Assembly: GCF_017795885.1 (NCBI RefSeq)
Contig: NZ_CP059297.1
Span: 2,919,001-2,983,000 of the forward strand
Length of the DNA stretch: 64,000 bases
Origin: Brevundimonas sp. AJA228-03
GTDB lineage: Bacteria; Pseudomonadota; Alphaproteobacteria; Caulobacterales; Caulobacteraceae
Direction of reading: 5' to 3'
Part shown: positions 8,827 to 17,763 of the stretch, in pieces
How positions within the stretch are numbered: the stretch's first letter is position 1
Layout of the letters: every line of letters begins with the position of its first letter
Notes under the pieces: generated by a model
The model's database searches: none
The model's input: only the letters and a program-made list of their open reading frames with translations
Told to the model about the DNA's origin: nothing
Program-made: the position numbers and the translations under genes

Positions 8827-9639
8827 TCATCCCGCCGCTGCCAGCCGGGCCACCAGACCGGCACGGCGCGGGTCGGCCGGATCGAGCACGGCGATCAGCG
8901 GGCCCCACATTTCCCGCGCCCGTGCCGGGTCGCCGCGCGCCAGTGCGGCCTGCCCCAGGAAAAAGCGCGCGCCCAGCTGATCGGGATCGCGCCGGATGGC
9001 CTCGACGAAGGCGGCTTCGGCGTCCGTGCCGACCGTGCCCTCATTGGCGCGGACCAGGCTTTCCCCCAGACGCGACCAGCTCTGGGCGTCGTCCGGCCGG
9101 ATCTCCAGCGCCTTGCGGAAGGCCGAGGCCGCGCCGATCGGATCCTCGGCCTGGAAGCGCGCGGCCCCGAGCATGGTCAGGGCGGTGTGGTTGCCGGGAT
9201 CGCGCTTGACGGCGCGGGTGAGGACGGCCGCCATCCGGGGCGCGTCGAGCGTCTCGGGCGTCGCGGTCCATTCGTCGATGCGCCGCTCATAGGTCTGGTC
9301 CGGCAGACCGGGGGCACCGAAGACGAAATACAGGCCCAGGGCGACGACGGCGGTCGCCCCCAAGGCTGACATGACGATGGTCCGGTCGCGCGATCCGACC
9401 TGCACGACGGGCTCCGGCCCCGAATCGGCCAGAAGGCGACGCGCCGCCTCGGCCCGCGCGCCGGCATAGGCATCGTCGTCCAGCAAGCCGCGTGCCTTCA
9501 GGCGGTCCAGCTCCGCCAGCTCTGCGGTCGCGGTGTCGGACGGCACCGGAACCACCGTCCGTCCCTGTCGGGCCGCCGTCAGCACCAGCCATCCTGCGAG
9601 CGCCGTGGCGAACCCGGCCAGAGTCCAGAATACGATCAT
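8827..9639 (-). CDS. ccmI: Cytochrome c biogenesis protein CcmI/CycH
   Basis: A 270-residue apocytochrome chaperone. Two membrane segments lie at about residues 2-22 and 90-112, flanking a cytoplasmic loop rich in charged residues (DRLKARGLLDDDAYAGARAE). The periplasmic domain has tetratricopeptide-like helices (ALTMLGAARFQAEDPIGAAS, SWSRLGESLVRANEG). It is the first gene of the ccmIEFH run and starts with ATG at 9639, 17 bp from the neighbouring gene stop at 9657. Family assignment rests on the repeats plus gene order. Confidence 0.9.
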   Translation of the reverse strand: MIVFWTLAGFATALAGWLVLTAARQGRTVVPVPSDTATAELAELDRLKARGLLDDDAYAGARAEAARRLLADSGPEPVVQVGSRDRTIVMSALGATAVVALGLYFVFGAPGLPDQTYERRIDEWTATPETLDAPRMAAVLTRAVKRDPGNHTALTMLGAARFQAEDPIGAASAFRKALEIRPDDAQSWSRLGESLVRANEGTVGTDAEAAFVEAIRRDPDQLGARFFLGQAALARGDPARAREMWGPLIAVLDPADPRRAGLVARLAAAG

Positions 9640-9656
9640 CCCGGCGGCTTAGCGGA

Positions 9657-11045
9657 TCACGCGGCCTGGGGCGAGGCCTCAGGTGTCGCGGGGTTCAGGG
9701 CGACCTTGGCGGCGGTGGCACGACGGCGCACGGTCTTGGCCAGGTCGGTGGCGTCGATCAGCGTCAGGAACTCCGACAAGGTCTCGACCAGATGCAGGGC
9801 GGCATGGACATCCGGGGCCTCGCCTTCATTGACGATCTCCATCACCAGATCGACGTAGCTGGTGAGCCGCTCGATCACCGTCTGTTCCAGCTGATATCTC
9901 TGGGACTCGCAGCCGAAGACCTTGGCCGAGCTGCGGATGGCCCCGACCAGGGTCAGCATGACCCGTGTGGTCTCGATGACGTCCGGCCCGGCCATCTTGT
10001 CCAGGTCGGCGGCTTCGCGGGTCATGCGGCCGGCGGTCCGGGCCCGCCGGGTCGGCATGATCTTGTCGAGGGACCTTTCCGTGGATTTCAGCATGTCCGA
10101 CAGAGTGCCGTTGATGCGGACGCGGGCCTCGCGCGCCGACCTGCCCCATGCGCCTTCGGGCGCCAGCTGAAGGGTACGGTCCAGTTCCTCCAGGATCTCG
10201 CCACACCAGATGATGTCGTCCTCCACGCCGACACCCGGGGCGGAGTCGGCACGCCCGGGTTTGAAGGCGGCGATACGGGTCACCCGGTCTTCCACTGCGG
10301 CGATCAGCCGGTCGACGAAGACCGCCATCTCCGATGCCGACAGCATGCCTTCCTGGCTCGCGGCGCGCGACGAGTTGATCACCAGACGCAGGATCCGCGC
10401 CGCATCGCCCAGGTGTGCAAACAGGATTTCGACAAGGCGCGGTCCTCCGTCATGCGCGATCTCGGAAGCGTCGCGGATCATCAGACGCAGCTCGGCCAGC
10501 TGAGCCTCGGTCGGGCGGGCGGTCAGGGCCGGAAGAGCCGCGATGCCGCTTCGGGCCAGAATGGACAGGTCGAAACAGGCCGCCAGTTCACTGAGACCTT
10601 CGGCCCGCGTGTCTTCGTCCCACCCGTCCGCAGGCCAGATGATGTCGGGCTGGTCCCGGATCACGCCGGAGGCCGCGATACAGATGCGATTGGCCACCGC
10701 CACGACCTTGGGATCGTCCTCACGGAACCGGACGTCTTCCAGCTGGCGCAGCAGCTTGGGCTCGCGGGCCGTGGCGGCCTTCCACACGCGAGGCAGGACG
10801 GTGGACGGAAAGGTCAGGGCGGCGACGCCGTCAGGACGCGGGCCAAACATGGGCAGAAGGGGCGCGAACACCACGGCGCGGCGCTGGCGGTCGGCGGTCT
10901 CTTCAGCCAGCATCTTGCTGAGCGCGCGGGCGCGATCCCCTGGCATCTCGCCAACGGTCATCGACAGCGTATCCAGAACGCTGCCGGGCACGCGCTCCAG
11001 CATCTGGGCGAGCACAGCGCACTGAGCGACCGACAGTGCGGCCAT
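9657..11045 (-). CDS. Uncharacterised helical protein
   Basis: I do not recognise this 462-residue protein. It looks soluble and almost entirely helical, rich in Ala, Leu and Arg, with no signal peptide and no membrane segment. I chose the ATG at 11045 (MAALSVAQCAVL) because GGAG sits 6 nt upstream. An earlier in-frame start at 11087 lacks a ribosome site. The segment WPADGWDEDTRAEGLSELA and the Asp/Glu-rich helices give no catalytic signature. It is transcribed towards ccmI and lies next to a PhoP/PhoQ-like pair. HEAT-like repeat proteins such as DUF2336 are a possible but unproven relation. Confidence 0.75.
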   Translation of the reverse strand: MAALSVAQCAVLAQMLERVPGSVLDTLSMTVGEMPGDRARALSKMLAEETADRQRRAVVFAPLLPMFGPRPDGVAALTFPSTVLPRVWKAATAREPKLLRQLEDVRFREDDPKVVAVANRICIAASGVIRDQPDIIWPADGWDEDTRAEGLSELAACFDLSILARSGIAALPALTARPTEAQLAELRLMIRDASEIAHDGGPRLVEILFAHLGDAARILRLVINSSRAASQEGMLSASEMAVFVDRLIAAVEDRVTRIAAFKPGRADSAPGVGVEDDIIWCGEILEELDRTLQLAPEGAWGRSAREARVRINGTLSDMLKSTERSLDKIMPTRRARTAGRMTREAADLDKMAGPDVIETTRVMLTLVGAIRSSAKVFGCESQRYQLEQTVIERLTSYVDLVMEIVNEGEAPDVHAALHLVETLSEFLTLIDATDLAKTVRRRATAAKVALNPATPEASPQAA

Positions 11046-11125
11046 TCTGGTCTCCGATAGACGGGCTTCGCCCCGCTTTCGGACCATCTTGACCGCTGAA
11101 GTTTAAGATTCGGCAAGCGGACGGT

Positions 11126-12574
11126 TCAGGCCTCGGCAGCCGGCAGCTCCAGCACCGCCTTCAGACCGCCCAGGTCGCTGGCCGCCAGGGTCAGCCGCCC
11201 GCCATAGGCCCTCGTCAGGTCCTCCACGATCGCCAGACCCAGGCCCGACCCCGGGGCTTCCTCGTCCAGACGGGCCCCGCGCTTCAGGACCTCGTCACGC
11301 TGGTCGGCGGGCAGGCCGGGGCCGTCATCCTCGACCACGGCGATCATCTGGCCCAGGCCGCTGCCCCCGGCCGAGACCCGAACCCGCCGCGTCGACCATT
11401 TGCAGGCATTCTCCATCAGATTGCCGAGCACCTCCTGCAGGTCCTGACGCTCACCCAGGAAGGCGAGGTCGTCGGGCGCGCGCCAGTCGATCTCGACCCC
11501 TTTGGACTGGAAGACCCGTTCCAGCATCACGGCCAGTTCGTCGATGACCTCTCCCACGGGCGTGCGCTCGCCCAGGCCCTGCGCCCGGGCGGCGGCGCGG
11601 GCGCGGCGCAGGTGGTGATCGACCTGGCCCTTCATGATCTCGGATTGACGGCGCACGACCCCGGCCAGCGGTGTCGGATCGCTTTCCGCCTCGGCCAGCA
11701 TGACCGAGAGCGGCGTCTTCAGGGCGTGCGCCAGATTGCCGACGTGGGTCCTCTGGCGCTCCACCACCTCCTGATTATGGTCCAGCAGGCGATTGACCTG
11801 TTCGGCCAGAGGCTGGATCTCGGTCGGATAATCGCGGGCGATCCGGGCCGCGCGGCCCTTGCGGACGTCGGCGATCTCGTTCCTCAGATCGAACAGGGGC
11901 CGCAGCCCGATCTGGACCTGCAGGAAGACCGCGATCACCAGCCCGATCCCCAGGATCAGCAGCGCCGTCCAGGTGAAGGTCGCGAACTGGCGCGTGTCCG
12001 TCTCGATGTCGGACCGGTCGATGCCGGCCATGAAGACCAGGGGGCGCGCCCGGTCGGGCAGGGACTTCATGCTGGCGGCAATGTACAGGGGCTGACTCTG
12101 GGGGGCCTTGAGCACGCCGGGGTCGTTGAAGCTGATCAGGGTGCCGAACGACGCCTGCAGCCGTTCGGGCAGCTCTCCGCCGACATAAAGTGTCTCTCCC
12201 GCCAGTGAGGGCGAACGCGCCAGGATGCGCATCCGACCGTCGGGCCCGACCTCGGCCACCTGCCAGTATTTGCCGGATAGTCCGCGCAGGGTGCGGGCGT
12301 CCTTGATCTCGGCGACCGCGATGCCGTCGGGCGTTGCCACGCTGGCCAGGACGACCTCGTCTATGGTGGTGGCCAGGACGTTGCCCAGGCGCCGGAAGGC
12401 GCTTTCCTCATACTGGCGCGTCAGCATCCAGCCCGTCAGCATCAGGGCCAGGATGATCCAGGCCGACGCCAGCCAGATGAGGCGGCGCGTCAGACTGCGG
12501 CCCGGCCTTCCGAACCAGCGGTCCCAGGACGGTGCCACTTTCGAGCGTACCGGGGTCCCCGCCTCGGGGCTCAC
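11126..12574 (-). CDS. Sensor histidine kinase, PhoQ-like
   Basis: A 482-residue membrane kinase. It has a first membrane segment at about residues 30-52, a periplasmic domain of about 150 residues, a second segment at 200-220 and a HAMP linker after it. The phospho-His is H282 in LAHALKTPLSVM. The ATPase domain has NLMENACKWS, EDDGPGLP and GSGLGLAIVEDL. The start is GTG at 12574, overlapping the response regulator stop by GTGA. A longer frame upstream only shadows the regulator gene. The AHALKTPL box is typical of PhoQ-like kinases. The small PepSY-like gene upstream suggests sensing of envelope conditions. Confidence 0.92.
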   Translation of the reverse strand: MSPEAGTPVRSKVAPSWDRWFGRPGRSLTRRLIWLASAWIILALMLTGWMLTRQYEESAFRRLGNVLATTIDEVVLASVATPDGIAVAEIKDARTLRGLSGKYWQVAEVGPDGRMRILARSPSLAGETLYVGGELPERLQASFGTLISFNDPGVLKAPQSQPLYIAASMKSLPDRARPLVFMAGIDRSDIETDTRQFATFTWTALLILGIGLVIAVFLQVQIGLRPLFDLRNEIADVRKGRAARIARDYPTEIQPLAEQVNRLLDHNQEVVERQRTHVGNLAHALKTPLSVMLAEAESDPTPLAGVVRRQSEIMKGQVDHHLRRARAAARAQGLGERTPVGEVIDELAVMLERVFQSKGVEIDWRAPDDLAFLGERQDLQEVLGNLMENACKWSTRRVRVSAGGSGLGQMIAVVEDDGPGLPADQRDEVLKRGARLDEEAPGSGLGLAIVEDLTRAYGGRLTLAASDLGGLKAVLELPAAEA

Positions 12575-13251
12575 GCCGCCTCGGACTCGCCGGTCAGCGG
12601 CGTCAGGCGATAGCCGAGCCCGCGCACGGTCTCGATCCGGTCTGATCCGACCTTCTTGCGCAGGCGGCCGATGAAGACCTCGATCGTGTTGGAATCCCGG
12701 TCGAAGTCCTGATCGTACAGGTGCTCGACCAGTTCGGTCCGGCTGATGACCCGGCCCTGGTGCATCATCATATAGTGCAGCAGCCGGTATTCCAGCGACG
12801 TCAGCCGCAGCGGCTCGCCATTCACGGTCGCGCGCGCCGCCTTGGGATCCAGCCGCAGGCCGCCGCATGACAGGGTCGCCGAGGCGATGCCGGCCGAACG
12901 CCGCAGCAGGGCCCGCAGCCGCGCCAGCAACTCCTCGGTGTGGAAGGGCTTGGTCAGATAGTCGTCGGCCCCGGCATCGAAGCCCGAGACCTTGTCCGAC
13001 CAGGCCCCGCGCGCGGTCAGGATCAGCACGGGTGTCGTCTTGCCATCCCGCCGCCAGCGCTCCAGCACCGAGACGCCGTCGATCTTGGGCAGACCCAGAT
13101 CCAGCACCACGACGTCATAGGGTTCGGTGTCGCCCAGAAAATGGGCTTCCTCGCCGTCGGCGGCGTGATCGACGGCATAGCCGGCGTCGCCCAGCGCCAT
13201 CTTCAGCTGACGCGACAGGTCAACGTCATCCTCGACAAGCAGAACACGCAT
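12571..13251 (-). CDS. OmpR/PhoP-family response regulator
   Basis: A 226-residue regulator with receiver acidic residues E7-D8-D9, phospho-acceptor D51 (VVLDLGLPKIDG) and K101 (YLTKPF). The winged-helix C-terminus shows LTSLEYRLLHYMMMHQG and DSNTIEVFIGRLRKK. The sequence resembles PhoP-type regulators. It is translationally coupled to the kinase by a GTGA overlap and is preceded 17 bp upstream by a small secreted protein, probably all one transcript. Its regulon is not visible here. Confidence 0.92.
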   Translation of the reverse strand: MRVLLVEDDVDLSRQLKMALGDAGYAVDHAADGEEAHFLGDTEPYDVVVLDLGLPKIDGVSVLERWRRDGKTTPVLILTARGAWSDKVSGFDAGADDYLTKPFHTEELLARLRALLRRSAGIASATLSCGGLRLDPKAARATVNGEPLRLTSLEYRLLHYMMMHQGRVISRTELVEHLYDQDFDRDSNTIEVFIGRLRKKVGSDRIETVRGLGYRLTPLTGESEAA

Positions 13252-13268
13252 GATCGTTCCCCCAGACC

Positions 13269-13556
13269 TCAGCCGCCGGCGTCGACGGAAATGTCCATGA
13301 CACGACCGTCGCGCTCGAAGCGGAAGACATGGCTGTTGCCGCGCATCCCCATATAGCCGACGAAGCGCGCGCCCCCTGCCCGGCCCTGGGCGATGGACTG
13401 GGCCTCGGCCACGCTCATCTGTCGGCGCTCGCGCATGTCGCTGCGATCATCGTTGCGATCGCGATCCCCGCGGAAGCCGCCACGGTCCTGCGCGGCCGCG
13501 CTCAGGGGCGCTAAGGCGATCAGGGCGGCGAGAAGGATGGCGGAAACGCGGGACAT
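13269..13556 (-). CDS. Small PepSY-like secreted protein
   Basis: A 95-residue protein with a clear signal peptide (MSRVSAILLAALIALAPLSAAAQ) and a short, very polar Arg/Asp stretch (about residues 25-45), then a C-terminal fold (MSVAEAQSIAQGRAGG to DISVDAGG) that resembles the PepSY domain. Small PepSY proteins often precede PhoP/PhoQ-like pairs and may act as periplasmic inputs or inhibitors. That role is inference from context. It lies 17 bp upstream of the response regulator. No GxxxA lipobox is visible, so it is likely free in the periplasm. Confidence 0.8.
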   Translation of the reverse strand: MSRVSAILLAALIALAPLSAAAQDRGGFRGDRDRNDDRSDMRERRQMSVAEAQSIAQGRAGGARFVGYMGMRGNSHVFRFERDGRVMDISVDAGG

Positions 13557-13682
13557 GGGACGCTATGTGACAGATCGCCCGTGAACGGCGGCTGAACATC
13601 CAGCTTAGACAGGTTTAACCTCGCGCGAAACCGCTCAGCCGGAGACGCGATCCGAAAAGGGTCGCGCCCCCTTTCGCGTTTC

Positions 13683-14489
13683 TCAGACTCGAAGAACACC
13701 GTCCATCACGGTGATCGCCCGCCCCCGGATCAGCACGCGGTCGCCGGCGCGCTCGCACTCGAACCGTGCGCCGCGTCCGGGAAAGGCCTGCAGGAACCGC
13801 AACGTCCGCTGCCCCAGCTTTTCGGCGAACAGGGCCGTCAGCCCGCCGCGCGCCGAGCCCGTCGCCGGGTCTTCGTCCAGCCCGCAGCCCGGCCCGAAGA
13901 ACCGGTCGATCACATCGACGTCGTCCAGATCCGACAGGGCACAGGCGATCACCTGCCCGCGCTCCATCGCTCCATCGCCGAATGCCAGCAGGGCCTTGCT
14001 GTCGGGCCTCAACGACCGGACCGTCGCGGCATCGGCCATGACCGCCATCAGATAACGGCTGGCCCAGACCTCGACCGGCTCGGCCCCCAGCGCCTCGGCC
14101 AGGCCCGGTGGCACCTCGACCCGGGTAACGGGATCGACGGGAAAGTCCATCTCGTAACCCTCGCCGCGACGCCCGACCGTCAGCGGTCCGGAGGCGGTGT
14201 CGAAGGTCAGGGCATCGGCCGTCACCCCAGGCTCCGCGTACAGAACATGGGCCGCCGCCAGGGTCGCGTGGCCGCACAACGGGACCTCCGTCGCCGGGGT
14301 GAACCAGCGCAGATCGAACCGCGCCGGGTCCGGGGTCCGGCGCAGGAAAGCCGTCTCGGAATGGTTGTTCTCGGCCGCCAGGGCCTGCATCCAGCCGTCG
14401 TCTGGCCAGACCTCGAACGGTTCGACCACGGCGGCGGGATTGCCCATGAAGGGTCGGTCGGCGAAGGCATCGATGGTCCACTGGCGCAT
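13683..14489 (-). CDS. PhzF-family isomerase-like protein
   Basis: A 268-residue protein of the PhzF/diaminopimelate-epimerase-like fold. Visible signatures are [14 protein letters not shown] at the N-terminus with the conserved NxE context (ENNHSETAF, whose Glu is the family catalytic residue), [14 protein letters not shown], and [13 protein letters not shown] near the C-terminus. The ATG at 14489 overlaps the upstream stop by ATGA. Most family members have unknown substrates. Phenazine synthesis is not suggested here, because the neighbours are folP, thiD and a nucleotidyltransferase. It is the last gene of that run. Confidence 0.9.
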   Translation of the reverse strand: MRQWTIDAFADRPFMGNPAAVVEPFEVWPDDGWMQALAAENNHSETAFLRRTPDPARFDLRWFTPATEVPLCGHATLAAAHVLYAEPGVTADALTFDTASGPLTVGRRGEGYEMDFPVDPVTRVEVPPGLAEALGAEPVEVWASRYLMAVMADAATVRSLRPDSKALLAFGDGAMERGQVIACALSDLDDVDVIDRFFGPGCGLDEDPATGSARGGLTALFAEKLGQRTLRFLQAFPGRGARFECERAGDRVLIRGRAITVMDGVLRV

Positions 14490-15070
14490 CAGTTGGGCTC
14501 CCGGTCTCGCACCGTCAGCTCCGGCCACCGCGCTGTCAGCCTGTCGACCACCCGCGCCCAGTCCCCGGCCACGCCCCGGTTCGGATTGGGGCGCAGGATC
14601 AGGCCGAACAGGTCGTCCAGCCCCAGGGGGGCCGCGACGCTGATCGTGTCGTCGGTCTCCAGCCGGATGCCGACGGCGAAGGCCGGGGCCACGAACCGCT
14701 CCAGCGCCTCGTCCGTGCTGGCGATGGGGTCATAGGGCTCGCCGAAATGGGCGGGGAACCAGATCGGCACGCGGGCCTGGTTGCGGACCTCGACCGTGCT
14801 GGCGAACGGTTCGGCGAAAGCGGCTGCCACCCGCCTGATGACGATATCCTCGGCGTCCCACGAGGTGTCGGCGTCATAGTAGCCGACGTCGAAATCCTTG
14901 CGCCCGTAGCCCGCCGGTCGCCCGGTCAGGGCGTTCCAGACCGACTGATAGACCGCCCCCGAAAAGATGCGCCAGTCGGGCAGGTCCTGCGCGCGGACGA
15001 CGGTCAGCACATGCATCAGGCCATCATCGGCGCCGACGATCTCGACCAGACGGGCTTCAAGGTCGCTCAC
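14489..15070 (-). CDS. Nucleotidyltransferase family protein (NTP_transf_6-like)
   Basis: A 193-residue protein beginning [12 protein letters not shown] at a GTG that overlaps the thiD stop by GTGA. The segment [15 protein letters not shown] followed by KDFDVGYYD matches the nucleotidyltransferase family PF06042 as I know it: a G-S/A pattern then DxD-like acidic residues that would bind metal. Its substrate is unknown. It is coupled at both ends, to thiD upstream and the PhzF-like gene downstream (ATGA), so all three are probably made in concert. Confidence 0.85.
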   Translation of the reverse strand: MSDLEARLVEIVGADDGLMHVLTVVRAQDLPDWRIFSGAVYQSVWNALTGRPAGYGRKDFDVGYYDADTSWDAEDIVIRRVAAAFAEPFASTVEVRNQARVPIWFPAHFGEPYDPIASTDEALERFVAPAFAVGIRLETDDTISVAAPLGLDDLFGLILRPNPNRGVAGDWARVVDRLTARWPELTVRDREPN

Positions 15071-15861
15071 CGCCCGACCCGCAACGGCCAGCCATGGTCC
15101 AGCGGGCCGTGTCCGCCGCCCAGCCCCGGGGCCCGCCGGATCGCCTCGGCGACATAGGCCCACCCCTCCGCCACCGCGACCTCCAGCGGCCGCCCCCGCG
15201 CCAGCCCCGCCGCGATCGCGCTGGCCAGGGTGCAACCCGTCCCGTGGGTCGAGGTCGTGTCGACACGCGCGCCTTCCAGCAGGGTCTCGCCGCGCGGCGT
15301 CAGCAGCAGGTCGACGACGTTCGGCCCGGGCACATGGCCGCCCTTCATCAGCACCGCGCGCGCGCCCAGCGTCAGAAGCGCCTCGCCGGCCCGGCGCTGG
15401 CTGTCCAGATCGACGACCGGGATCCCGGTCAGGGCCTCGGCCTCGGGGGCATTGGGGGTCAGCAGCCCGGCGCGCGGGATCATCAGCGACCGCACGGCCT
15501 GCACGGCGTCCTCGTCCAGCAGGGCCGCCCCGCCCTTGGCCACCATCACCGGATCGACCACGGCGATGGCGTCGGACGTATCCAGAATGGCCGCGACCCG
15601 CTCCACCACCGCGACCGATCCCAGCATGCCGGTCTTGATCGCATCGGCCCCGATGTCGTCCAGCACGGCCCGCGCCTGGGCCCCGATCAGGTCGAGCGGC
15701 AGGGGATGGACGCCGTGAACACCCAGGGTGTTCTGCACCGTGATCGCGGTGATCGCGGTCGCCGCATAGCCGCCCATCGCCGTCACGGCCTTGATGTCGG
15801 CCTGGATCCCCGCGCCCCCTCCGGAGTCGGACCCGGCGATGATCAGGACCCGGCCCCTCAC
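15067..15861 (-). CDS. thiD: Hydroxymethylpyrimidine/phosphomethylpyrimidine kinase
   Basis: ThiD phosphorylates HMP and HMP-P in thiamine biosynthesis. The 264-residue protein has the PfkB-like substrate segment IIAGSDSGGGAGIQADIK at the N-terminus, the conserved DPVMVAKGG region and the anion-hole and catalytic motif STHGTGCTLASAIAAG near residues 210-225. It starts with GTG overlapping the folP stop by GTGA and ends overlapping the nucleotidyltransferase. The combination with folP places two pterin/pyrimidine cofactor genes in one operon. Confidence 0.94.
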   Translation of the reverse strand: MRGRVLIIAGSDSGGGAGIQADIKAVTAMGGYAATAITAITVQNTLGVHGVHPLPLDLIGAQARAVLDDIGADAIKTGMLGSVAVVERVAAILDTSDAIAVVDPVMVAKGGAALLDEDAVQAVRSLMIPRAGLLTPNAPEAEALTGIPVVDLDSQRRAGEALLTLGARAVLMKGGHVPGPNVVDLLLTPRGETLLEGARVDTTSTHGTGCTLASAIAAGLARGRPLEVAVAEGWAYVAEAIRRAPGLGGGHGPLDHGWPLRVGR

Positions 15862-16667
15862 GGAACGGCCCCCTCGATCGCCGCCTGCACGGCCAGGGCC
15901 TGGACCGTCTCGCGCACATCGTGGACCCGCACGATGGAGGCCCCCCGCGCCGCCGCGTCCAGGGCGATGGCCAGCGAACCCCCCAGCCGGTCTCCCGCCT
16001 CGACCGCCGACGGATCGAGGTTGCGGATCATGCGCTTTCGACTGGCTCCCATCAGCACCGGATAGCCGGTCCGGGTCAGCTGTCCCAGCCCGGCGATCAG
16101 CGTCAGATTGTGCTCGATCGTCTTGCCGAAGCCGACCCCGGGATCGAGGGTGATCCGCGCCCGCGCGACGCCCGCCGCCTCGGCCACCCGCGCCCGCGCG
16201 ACCAGATAGTCCGTCACCTCGGCCATCACGTCGTCATAGCGCGGTTCCACCTGCATCGAGCGTGGCTCGCCCAGCATGTGCATCAGCACGACCTCGCACC
16301 CCAGATCGGCCGCGACCGCCGGGCTGTCGGGCGAGAAGGTCAGGGCCGTCACATCGTTCCAGATCCTGGCCCCCGCCGCCATGGCCGCGCGCGCGACCTC
16401 GGGCTTCATGGTGTCGATGCTGATGGGGCCATGCCAGCGGGCGTGGACCGCCTCGATCACCGGGATCGTCCGCGCGATCTCCTCGTCGGCCGGAACCGGC
16501 TCGGCCCCCGGCCGCGTCGACTCGCCCCCGATGTCCAGGATGTCGGCCCCGTCGCCGATCAGCTTCATCGCCTGGGCCAGCCCGCCCTCGGCCGAGGCAT
16601 GCAGGCCACCGTCCGAGAAACTGTCCGGCGTGACGTTGAGAATGCCCATGACGCGGGGACGGCTCAC
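15858..16667 (-). CDS. folP: Dihydropteroate synthase
   Basis: FolP joins p-aminobenzoate to dihydropterin pyrophosphate in folate synthesis and is the sulfonamide target. Both family signatures are present in the 269-residue protein: MGILNVTPDSFSDGG at residues 7-21 and DIGGESTRPGAEPV at about 46-59, then later KTIEHNL and GASRKRMI. The GTG at 16667 overlaps, by GTGA, the stop of a 29-codon ORF that bridges it to the winged-helix gene. An ATG at 16649 would start just at the first signature and is less likely. It may be translated only by coupling through the upstream gene. Confidence 0.94.
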   Translation of the reverse strand: MSRPRVMGILNVTPDSFSDGGLHASAEGGLAQAMKLIGDGADILDIGGESTRPGAEPVPADEEIARTIPVIEAVHARWHGPISIDTMKPEVARAAMAAGARIWNDVTALTFSPDSPAVAADLGCEVVLMHMLGEPRSMQVEPRYDDVMAEVTDYLVARARVAEAAGVARARITLDPGVGFGKTIEHNLTLIAGLGQLTRTGYPVLMGASRKRMIRNLDPSAVEAGDRLGGSLAIALDAAARGASIVRVHDVRETVQALAVQAAIEGAVP

Positions 16668-16753
16668 GCGGGTTCCGCCTGCGGACAGAGGGTCCCGGGG
16701 TCACGCGGGGTGAAGCGCTGAAGGACGCGCGAATCGACGACCACCGGCGCCAT
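16664..16753 (-). CDS. 29-codon ORF tiled between the winged-helix gene and folP
   Basis: ATG at 16753 overlaps the regulator stop (ATGA) and TGA at 16664-16666 overlaps the folP GTG (GTGA). The peptide begins MAPVVVDSRVLQRF and ends CPQAEPA. It could be a translated leader that relays ribosomes to folP. It could also be the original FolP N-terminus separated by a frameshift, since the peptide runs right up to the folP start in another frame. I do not recognise it. Confidence 0.4.
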   Translation of the reverse strand: MAPVVVDSRVLQRFTPRDPGTLCPQAEPA

Positions 16754-17055
16754 CAGCCCCTCTTTCCGATCAGTCCGCCCAGGGCTTCGAGATAGGCGGC
16801 GAATGCCTTTCGGCCAGAGGGGGTCAGGGTCACACGCGTCAGGGGCTTGTTGTCCCTGAAGCTCTTGTCGATCGCCACATGGCCCGCCTCCTCCAGCTTC
16901 TTCAGATGGACGGAGAGGTTGCCCTGCGTGGCCTCCAGCACCGTCTTCAGCTCGGTGAAGTCGGCCGTCTCGACGTCGGCCAGATAGACCATGATCCCCA
17001 GCCGCATGCGACCGTGGATGACCTCGTCGATCCGGCCCAGATCGCCCAGCGACAT
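16753..17055 (-). CDS. Winged-helix transcriptional regulator
   Basis: A 100-residue single-domain regulator. The segment ADFTELKTVLEATQGNLSVH followed by LKKLEEAGHVAI is a typical winged-helix recognition region, and the wing carries TRVTLTPSGRKAFAAYLEAL. No metal-binding Cys cluster is present. The ATG at 17055 has GAGG 9 nt upstream and falls 4 bp after the membrane protein stop. A GTG at 17085 is weaker. It is in one operon with the membrane protein and acyltransferase upstream and may autoregulate the promoter at about 19.0 kb, where a palindrome lies. Confidence 0.85.
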   Translation of the reverse strand: MSLGDLGRIDEVIHGRMRLGIMVYLADVETADFTELKTVLEATQGNLSVHLKKLEEAGHVAIDKSFRDNKPLTRVTLTPSGRKAFAAYLEALGGLIGKRG

Positions 17056-17059
17056 GGAG

Positions 17060-17704
17060 TCAGGCCTCGGCGCGGAGGGCGTCACGCAGGATGATGGCGC
17101 CGGGCAGGGCGAACAGCAGGAACAGGGCGGCCGTCGCGACCCAGAGATAGGTGACCGGCTCCCGCACCAGCAGGCCCAGGGCCACGGCCGTCGTCCAGTG
17201 CCCGGCGGCCACCAGTCCCATCCAGGCCTTGCGCTTCAGGGTCCAGGCCACGAACCAGGCCATGGCCTGGAAGGCGAAGACGATGGCGGGATAGTAGAGC
17301 CAGACCGCGAAATCGGCGTCTCGCGCCGAACCGGCGCCGAAGATGATGATGACCGCCATATTGCCCAGGCCCGTGGCGGTGAAGGCGCTGTTCATGGCAC
17401 GGCCGGCCGTCGGTCCCTTGGTCGCCGCGACGCCGGACCGACGGTCTGCGACGACCACCCAGGCGATGGCCACGCACATCGCCCCTGTGATGGCCACGAC
17501 GAAGGTCAGGGTCGCCCAGTCGGGCCAGCGGACCAGGCCGGCGATCTGGCCCAGATGGAACAGACACTGGACCCCGTAGAGGAGCCCGCCGACCAAAAAG
17601 AGCACGCCCATGGGAATTTGCTTGCGCCCACCCCCGCCCTCCACGATCGCGCGCAGGAAGGCGAGGTCGGCCTCGGCGGACGGCTTGCTGGAGTGTTCGG
17701 ACAT
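17060..17704 (-). CDS. Uncharacterised integral membrane protein
   Basis: A 214-residue protein starting MSEHSSKPSAEADLAFLRAI, with about five to six membrane segments (for example PMGVLFLVGGLLYGVQCLF, ATLTFVVAITGAMCVAIAWV, YPAIVFAFQAMAWFVAW and LWVATAALFLLFALPGAIIL). AGAGAGA-type purine sequence lies just upstream of the ATG at 17704. I do not recognise a named family. Pairing of a small membrane protein with a winged-helix regulator immediately downstream is common and suggests co-regulation. Confidence 0.85.
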   Translation of the reverse strand: MSEHSSKPSAEADLAFLRAIVEGGGGRKQIPMGVLFLVGGLLYGVQCLFHLGQIAGLVRWPDWATLTFVVAITGAMCVAIAWVVVADRRSGVAATKGPTAGRAMNSAFTATGLGNMAVIIIFGAGSARDADFAVWLYYPAIVFAFQAMAWFVAWTLKRKAWMGLVAAGHWTTAVALGLLVREPVTYLWVATAALFLLFALPGAIILRDALRAEA

Positions 17705-17763
17705 AGCGATTCTCTCTCTGGACCGGCCCGTCCGGGGTGGACGAGCCGGTCGATCTTGGCAAG

